Of a DNA stretch of 25,533 bases, positions 19,567 through 25,533 are shown piece by piece. Position 1 is the first letter of the stretch. Every line of letters begins with the position of its first letter. The position numbers and the translations under genes are program-made. The stretch spans positions 1 to 25,533 of the forward strand of contig JANQBS010000418.1 of assembly GCA_033085395.1 (NCBI GenBank), in the 5' to 3' direction. Source of the DNA: Xanthoparmelia taractica (taxonomy: Eukaryota; Ascomycota; Lecanoromycetes; Lecanorales; Parmeliaceae). The notes under the pieces were generated by a model. The model did not search any database. It was not told the DNA's origin and worked only from the letters and a program-made list of their open reading frames with translations.

Positions 19567-21535
19567 TTATAAAAGAGTCGAATTTATATTATATAAGAGA
19601 ATATACTTAATATAGATTAAGAAAATTTAATAAGCGAAATAAAGAATCGCTAATAAGACTTTATTTTATAAAGTCGCTAGAAATATACGTTCGTCTATTA
19701 TTATAAATAAAATAAAATTTATATTAACTATATCTAAGAAGAAGAGAAAGATATTAATTAATATTATTAATATTTCGAATAATTAAGAGAAGAAATCTAA
19801 TTTAAGCTTAAACGCGATTATAGATTAATATCTTAACGTTAATTTAAATTAATACTCGAGTTTATAAAAGATAATAAAATAATGTATTAATGCTATTAGA
19901 TTTATAAGATAAGAGTTAAATTAATAAATTTTTAATATTTTACTCAACATAATAAGTATTAATAAGAATTTTAAAGAAGTTATAGAGATAATTATTAATT
20001 CTATTTAGATTTCTTAAATCTAATTATAATTAACGAATATCGATATAAAAAATAAATTATAATAGATATATTAATCCTTTAGATTTTATAATATAATATA
20101 AAATATTAAATAGAAATACCAATAATCTTATTAATAGATCGAGGAATATAAAATGTTAATATACTAGCTATTTAGAAGTCGAGCTATAATTCGCATAATA
20201 GATTCTTCTTTAATCTTAGCTTAAGTTCTTTTTATCTCACGTATAAAATTAGAATAAATATAAGAACTTACTTTTCTTTTAATTAGAGTCTCGATTTAAA
20301 TAACTGAGAAATAAGTTATCGATTAAGAAATATTAATATATTAATTCTTTAGTCTAAGAAGATCGAAGAAATATTAAAATTAGACTCTCTATATATTTAT
20401 AATATATATAATTCTAGCTCGTTATTAATAAAAAAGTAAAATCTTTTTAATCTCGCTTTAATAACGAAAGCGCTCGATTATTCTAAAAAGTATATTCTGT
20501 TTCAAAACTTTAATCTTTATTATTCTAATTAAAATAATATAAATAAATACTTATATTATTATAAAATAAATAAATTTATAATCGCGACGCTAAATAGAGA
20601 TATAAAGCTTATATTATTTAATAAAGTAATAACGTAAAAAGCGAGAAGAATAGAGAGTGCTATAAACTTAATCTTTGCTATCCCCGAAGTCAAGAAAATC
20701 GTCTTAATATATTGAATACGTCTAGATTTATAATCTAACTTTAATTAATTATTTATTTATATAGAATTAGAATTAGCGATTAAAGAGTTAATACTAATAT
20801 AGAAAAAAGTATAAAATATAATAAATATTAAGAATATTAAACGTGAAGCGTAAATACTTAATTTATCTTTATTGTTAATCTCTTTAGTAATTAAAAATTA
20901 AATTAATAGCTATTTAAGATTCTTACTTTAAGAACTTTATAAGATAATGAAGCTTATAATCTCCTAGATTAAATTGTTAAAAAGAATTAAATTATTTTAA
21001 AATAAAAAATACAACGGGATTATAAGAAATATTAAAGTTTTAATTAGACGATGTTAAAATAATTAAAGTAAATAATTAATAAATAAATGAAGAGTAGCAA
21101 TTAAGAGGCGCAATAAGAGTCTTAATAAGATTAAGATTCTTTATTTTTATAAAGATCGTCTAAAGAAATCTAGAATTTAATTAATTAAATATATATTAAT
21201 AATATAAATTTACTCTTATTATTTAAGATCGTATTATTAAAGTAATTAATAAAAAATTAGACGTTTACGTTTAAAGAGAAGATTTTAATTCTAAGAGAGA
21301 TCTTCTTTTCTCTCTTTTCTTAAATTAATCTAAATAATATATAAAATACTATATATTTTATTTTTCTCGTAATAAATAATAATATTATAGAGAAGAAGAT
21401 TTAGAAGATTATTTTTCGATCGAAATCTAATAAAGTTCTAGAAATTAATAAGATATTTAATTAATCTCTTCGTTAAGTAGCGAAAGCATTAATATTAAAA
21501 ATTATATTTTTTTTTTAGAATTTATCTAAGAATTA
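19567..21535 (+). mobile_element. Repeat R, copy B, part 3
   Basis: Collinear with copy A from about 8715 to 10695, including AAAGCGAGAAGA- and GATCGAAATCTAATAAAG-type anchors. Similarity stops at about 21535, inside what is still repeat in copy A, so copy B is truncated or interrupted here. No motif of a known transposase or RT was recognised. Confidence 0.85.
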
Positions 21536-24450
21536 ATTATTATCTAAGAGTTTTTAAAAAGATTAGTATTATAATTCTTCGTAAGTTAAAAAAGAATAAT
21601 TACTCGAAGTCTAAATCGTATAAATTAATCGCGCTTTTAAATATATTAAATCAAGTACTTGAAACGATAATAATTATAAGATTTAATAATTACGCTAAGA
21701 TAAATCTCTTATTAGTATATATAAAAGAATAAGATAGGGCTGAGCTAAGAAATCTTAAGTTTATATATGTAGTCAATTAAAAATTCTAAATCACTGCGCT
21801 CTTAGAAATAATACTCGAATAGCGTTTTTAGACCTCTCGAAGGCTCTGATTAAAATAAATTAATCTTAATTTATAACGTTAAATACTCGACTCCCTCGAT
21901 ATATCTTATACTATAAACTTTATAAATTAAAGAACTTAATATACGCTTTCGAACGATATAGAAACTATTAAATTTAATCTTATATTAATTTAACGCGATT
22001 TAATTAAAATTTTATTTATTAGAACACGTTCTCTTAATAGAAGTCTTAGCGAAATCATAACTTATTTATTATCTATTTAACTATTCTTTATTAACTACAC
22101 TACTATAAATATATTCACTCTCGATCTCGCTCGCTCTAATATTATTTAACGTATTAAATATATTTATTATTTTTTAGTCGCTTTTTAACGCTTAAACTAA
22201 CGAGTATAAACGTTCTTTAAGCGAATCTATCTTTATCGATAATAGAGATAAACGAATAATTACTTCTATTTCTAGATCTATTAAAAGATCTTTAAAGAAG
22301 ACTCGGATAAACTTATAATTATCGAATTTCTTTATATACTCTTCGCAAGCTAATATTAAAGCTTTCTTAAACGAAATATTATTCTTTTAAATTATTTATA
22401 CGATCTTATAAAACGAGTTAAATATTATTTTATATATCTTTTAAATACCTTAGAATAAGATAGTTAAAGAAGCTTTATTTAGTTTAAATTCTTTTAAAAA
22501 GTCTCTGCTATAAAATCTATTAGAAGACTTCTTTTAAAATATAGATTTTTTCGATAATTTATCTTCTCTTAATCTTTATTAAGACTTAAAAGATTTATGC
22601 TCGATATCTTTATATAGAAAAATAAAAGCGATATTATTAAAGTCTTATAAATTATATTTGCGATCGTTATAATATAGCGTTATTTTAGAATAAGTTATCG
22701 TAGTAATAGTATAATAATAAGAAAATTAAAGTAAATATATTTAAAATAGTACTCGAAGAAGATGAGAACGATATAAATAAAGGCTATAATAGCGCTAAAA
22801 CGAATGCGAATAAACTTATTTATTCAAACGAGAATACTATTAATAAAATTCTCTATTCTTTAAAACTAGAAATAACTATTTTCATAAATAATAATTAAAA
22901 AGAATTTCGTCGCTATAGCGTCTAATATAATAACGCGATCTCTATAATCTTATAAAATATTATTATAAATTATTTAATCGCTTTATATACGTGTAAAGTC
23001 TAGAGAGTAATTATTACTTATATACTCGCGCTAACGCCTTCTAAGAATAAAAAACGATATTTAATTAAATCTATATTATAAATAGTACTTAAAAATAGAC
23101 TATATATCGATATAATTTTCTTTCTATAATCTTTCACTATTAATACGCCTAGATACGACTTTTATAAGAATATTAATAAGATTTTTTATCGTAAAATTAC
23201 TAGATATTTAAAAAGTAATAATTCTTATATTGATATTTTTAAATCTATAAGTCAGAGACTAATAAATAATAAAAATCTACGAGACTATAAGCTACTTTAC
23301 GAAAATCATCGTAATTATAATCTACGAATCTATAATCGTTCTTCTTTAGATAAGATAATCGTCGCTTAAAAAGATAATATTAATATTTTACTAAGTATAC
23401 TCGAGATTAAAGATATTTTAATAGAGACTTAAAGTGATAAGAGATATAATATTCCCTACTAATATTTAGTCTATATCTTTACGCTATTTCCTTATCTTTT
23501 CTTTTAATAAATTATTCTAATATAGCGATATTTCAAATATTAATATTGCTTTAAGTGAGAGTCTATATATTAACGAAGCCGGCCTAGCGAGTAATCTCTA
23601 CGAATAGTAGAACATCGAATAAGAGAACGTATGGATCGCGATAACTCTAGATGAGTAACTCTAATCTTCTTCTATAGATATATAATACTTATTTATTCTA
23701 TTTAATTCGACTATTAACTTAATATAAATATCTAATATAGATTCGCCTACGTAAGTTAATCGTCTTCCTCACTGCGAAAAACTACTATAATATTTCATCT
23801 ACGATATATACGTAGCTATCGAAAGTAATCGACTTCACTAAATAAAGTATAATCAAAAGACTATTCGAGTTAATACATATTAAGTAATAGTCGATGCTTA
23901 CGCTAACGGAGTTACGATAGGCGATCAAATTAATAAATAACGAGTTATTCTCCCTTTCTTTTATCAAGGCGACTGACGATTTATTAAATAGCTATATTAA
24001 GATACTATCGCTCTATCTACGAAGTTCGATTAATTAGATCTCTTTATAATCTTTATTTATAACTTAAATTAAAAAAGATTTAGAAGAATCTTCTATCTAG
24101 CGAAAAGACTATTAATCGTTAAATATTTAATAATCTCTCTTATCTATTATTCGAGAATATTAAAATATTTATAATTTATTTATTTAGGCTTCTTGAATTG
24201 TAAAATAAATATTATTATAATCGACTTTAGAAAAATAATAATTTTTTTAACTTATAAAGCGTATTTAATAATATTTATTAGAATAATTATAAGATCTTTT
24301 TTAACTCTTCGAGAGTACGTAGCACGAGTCTTTAAGAAAAGATAAAATATATATCGCTAAAAGAATAATAGATAACGAGTAATTATTAAGTATAGAATTA
24401 ATATCTAATAAGTAATTTATAATACTCGCTATAGTAGAACGAAATTAATA
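21536..24450. other. Unassigned decayed block
   Basis: About 2.9 kb of RIPed sequence unlike R, G1 or G2 by eye. The only convincing protein-like reading is on the minus strand at about 22165-22560. An open minus frame at 23967-23785 (60 codons, ending SYVYIVDEIL) has no support from neighbouring frames. The block lies between the truncated copy B and the LTR-like unit at 24451. It may be the body of that unit's element, but gag/pol order could not be shown on either strand. Confidence 0.5.
22165..22560 (-). pseudogene. Gag-like or unknown decayed frame, minus strand
   Basis: The minus frame reads FNSFYKIVQIIQKNNISFKK, then ALILACEEYIKKFDNYKFIR, VFFKDLLIDLEIEVIIRLSL and KIDSLKERLYSLVQALKSD. 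Stops fall only at likely Gln codons. The composition (amphipathic helices, no low complexity) suggests a real former protein and resembles retrotransposon capsid segments. No signature motif is present, so the family is open. Confidence 0.4.
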
Positions 24451-24616
24451 TGTTACTATTATTTATTAAGCATTTAGAAGTTAAGTAAAAGATAATTGAT
24501 TTCTTCTTACGAAAACTACTATCTAAATACTACTTCCTCCGGCCGAGGCAAGTACTAGTCACAACCGAGATAGGTACTAGTCCGATACTAGTATTAGGTA
24601 GGTACTATCCATAATA
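24451..24616 (+). repeat. LTR-like unit (166 bp), inverted relative of 19404-19566
   Basis: It starts TGTTACTATTATTTATT and ends near TATCCATAATA, where the other copy (read on the minus strand) has TTCGTAACA. The consensus is therefore TGTTA...TAACA. The core TCCGGCCGAGGCAAGTACT is little mutated. Repeat R copy C starts directly at its right edge, but its left flank is not R, so it is not a simple solo insertion into copy C. TAATA occurs at both edges but overlaps the presumed LTR end. Confidence 0.7.
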
Positions 24617-25416
24617 ACTTCTCTATAAATTTTATTATTTTTATAGCTTTTATATTCTTTATAATAGAGATCGAGAATTTAACAAAGTTAGAATAGATTA
24701 TAATAAGATTAAAGAATAATAAAGAGAAGAAATCTATAGCGAAGATAATAAAAAAAAGTATATTAATAGTCTTTAAAAACGATTAATATACGCTTATTAA
24801 AGAAATTATAGTAGTAAATAAATTATAGAGCGATAATTTATTTTTATACATTATAATAATAGAAGCGAGAGAAACTTTAGAGAAGAATATCGCCTGAATA
24901 AGATAAGTATATAAATTAGCGATAATAATAAGAAAGTCTTTCTTAATAATAGTATAATATATATATATATTAAAATTTTGATATTAAGAATTAGACGGCG
25001 ATAAAAACGAAGCTTAAGATTAATAATAGTAGTCTTTTTTGTAACTTAGAGATTCTTAAAACTCGTTAAATCTTAAGCATTAAGCGATTAATAACTTTGA
25101 AATAAAAAAAGAGCTACTCTACTCTAATAATTAAGATAATTATATTTAAAATAATAGATAATTTAATTAAAAAATATCTAATAAGAGAAGAAGAGATAAA
25201 GAGAATTAAGAAATTTAATTAGATAGTCTTATTAATATAATATTTCGATTACTAGAAGTAAAGATATATATATAGAAAATATAGAAATAGAATTAGCTAC
25301 GCGAAGTATAGATAGATATATAATATTTAGAATTATAAGAAGATAGCTTCGAAGGCGTCGAAAGTATATATAGCGTCTAATAGAGTTAAATATATATTAT
25401 ATAAAAGAATATACTT
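24615..25416 (+). mobile_element. Repeat R, copy C (partial)
   Basis: Collinear with copy A from about 7950 to 8755 and with the matching part of copy B. The first 370 bases of R are missing at its left, and everything after about A-8755 is replaced at 25416 by non-RIPed sequence. The best plus frame is Asn/Gln/Arg-rich (for example NIEIELATRSIDRYIIF). Still unidentified. Confidence 0.8.
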
Positions 25417-25438
25417 ACGGGTCGGAAAGGTGTGGTAT
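25416..25438 (+). promoter_or_regulatory. Inverted copy of the G2 polypurine-edge 23-mer
   Basis: This is an exact reverse complement of 51-73 (core GGGTCGGAAAGGTGTGG). It marks an abrupt break in repeat R copy C. The following bases (ATTTGATGGTATGGG) differ from those beyond the left copy. It could be the polypurine tract of a second gypsy element whose LTR starts at TGATGG (25442), or one of two terminal inverted repeats. Confidence 0.5.
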
Positions 25439-25533
25439 ATTTGATGGTATGGGACCAGTTTTTCGAATACCATACCGAAAGATATAGGATATCCCATACT
25501 CCCATTGGGTTTTTAATAAATATATTACGTGAT
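25439..25533. other. Non-RIPed tail with short inverted repeats
   Basis: GTATGGGA (25447-25454) pairs with TCCCATAC (25492-25499), and ATACCATACC sits between them. CpA and TpG are kept up to about 25510. It may be the start of an LTR or the end of a MITE; the window stops too soon to decide. Confidence 0.35.

Noticed and set aside
23785..23967. Minus-strand frame ending SYVYIVDEIL, reminiscent of an RT YVDD box
   Set aside because: No other RT landmarks lie around it in any frame, and YIVDE is not a valid RT box. Kept only as part of the unassigned block.

Overview
This window looks like an AT-rich, gene-poor block of a filamentous ascomycete (Pezizomycotina) genome. It is a transposon graveyard heavily altered by repeat-induced point mutation (RIP). 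Almost every body sequence is rich in TpA and poor in CpA/TpG, while CpG and CpT survive. Reading frames are full of TAA/TAG, as expected when Gln and Trp codons decay. I found no intact host gene, tRNA, rRNA or CRISPR array. Short less-mutated islands lie at about 1-80, 6755-6880, 7388-7582, 11219-11345, 18436-18605, 19410-19490, 24535-24600 and 25416-25510.

Layout. (1) About 50-6712, minus strand: decayed Ty3/gypsy chromovirus 'G2'. Read on the minus strand, from right to left, its order is gag, protease, RT, RNase H, integrase and chromodomain. A polypurine-like edge lies at 51-73 and a primer-site-like motif at 6697-6705. (2) About 6713-7582: a likely LTR remnant and GC island, an unrecognised plus-strand decayed reading frame, and a RIP-free 195-bp segment. 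(3) 7583-10868: copy A of an unidentified repeat, here called 'R'. (4) From 10872: copy B of R, split by two later insertions. (5) 11220-18605, plus strand: a complete but dead Ty3/gypsy chromovirus 'G1' with 170-bp LTRs and a perfect TTAAC target duplication, sitting inside copy B. (6) 19404-19566: a solo-LTR-like 163-bp unit inside copy B, with an inverted relative at 24451-24616. (7) About 21536-24450: unassigned decayed sequence. (8) 24615-25416: partial copy C of R. (9) 25416-25533: a 23-bp inverted copy of the G2 polypurine-edge sequence, followed by non-RIPed sequence with short inverted repeats.

Relationships. R copies came first, then G1 inserted into copy B, and the LTR-like unit inserted into B separately. 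RIP changed the catalytic residues of both gypsy elements in the same way: the RT box YVDD now reads YVNN in G1 and YINN in G2. Domain names rest on my recognition of conserved gypsy protein patterns in the decayed frames. The R family and the 21.5-24.4 kb block remain unidentified.
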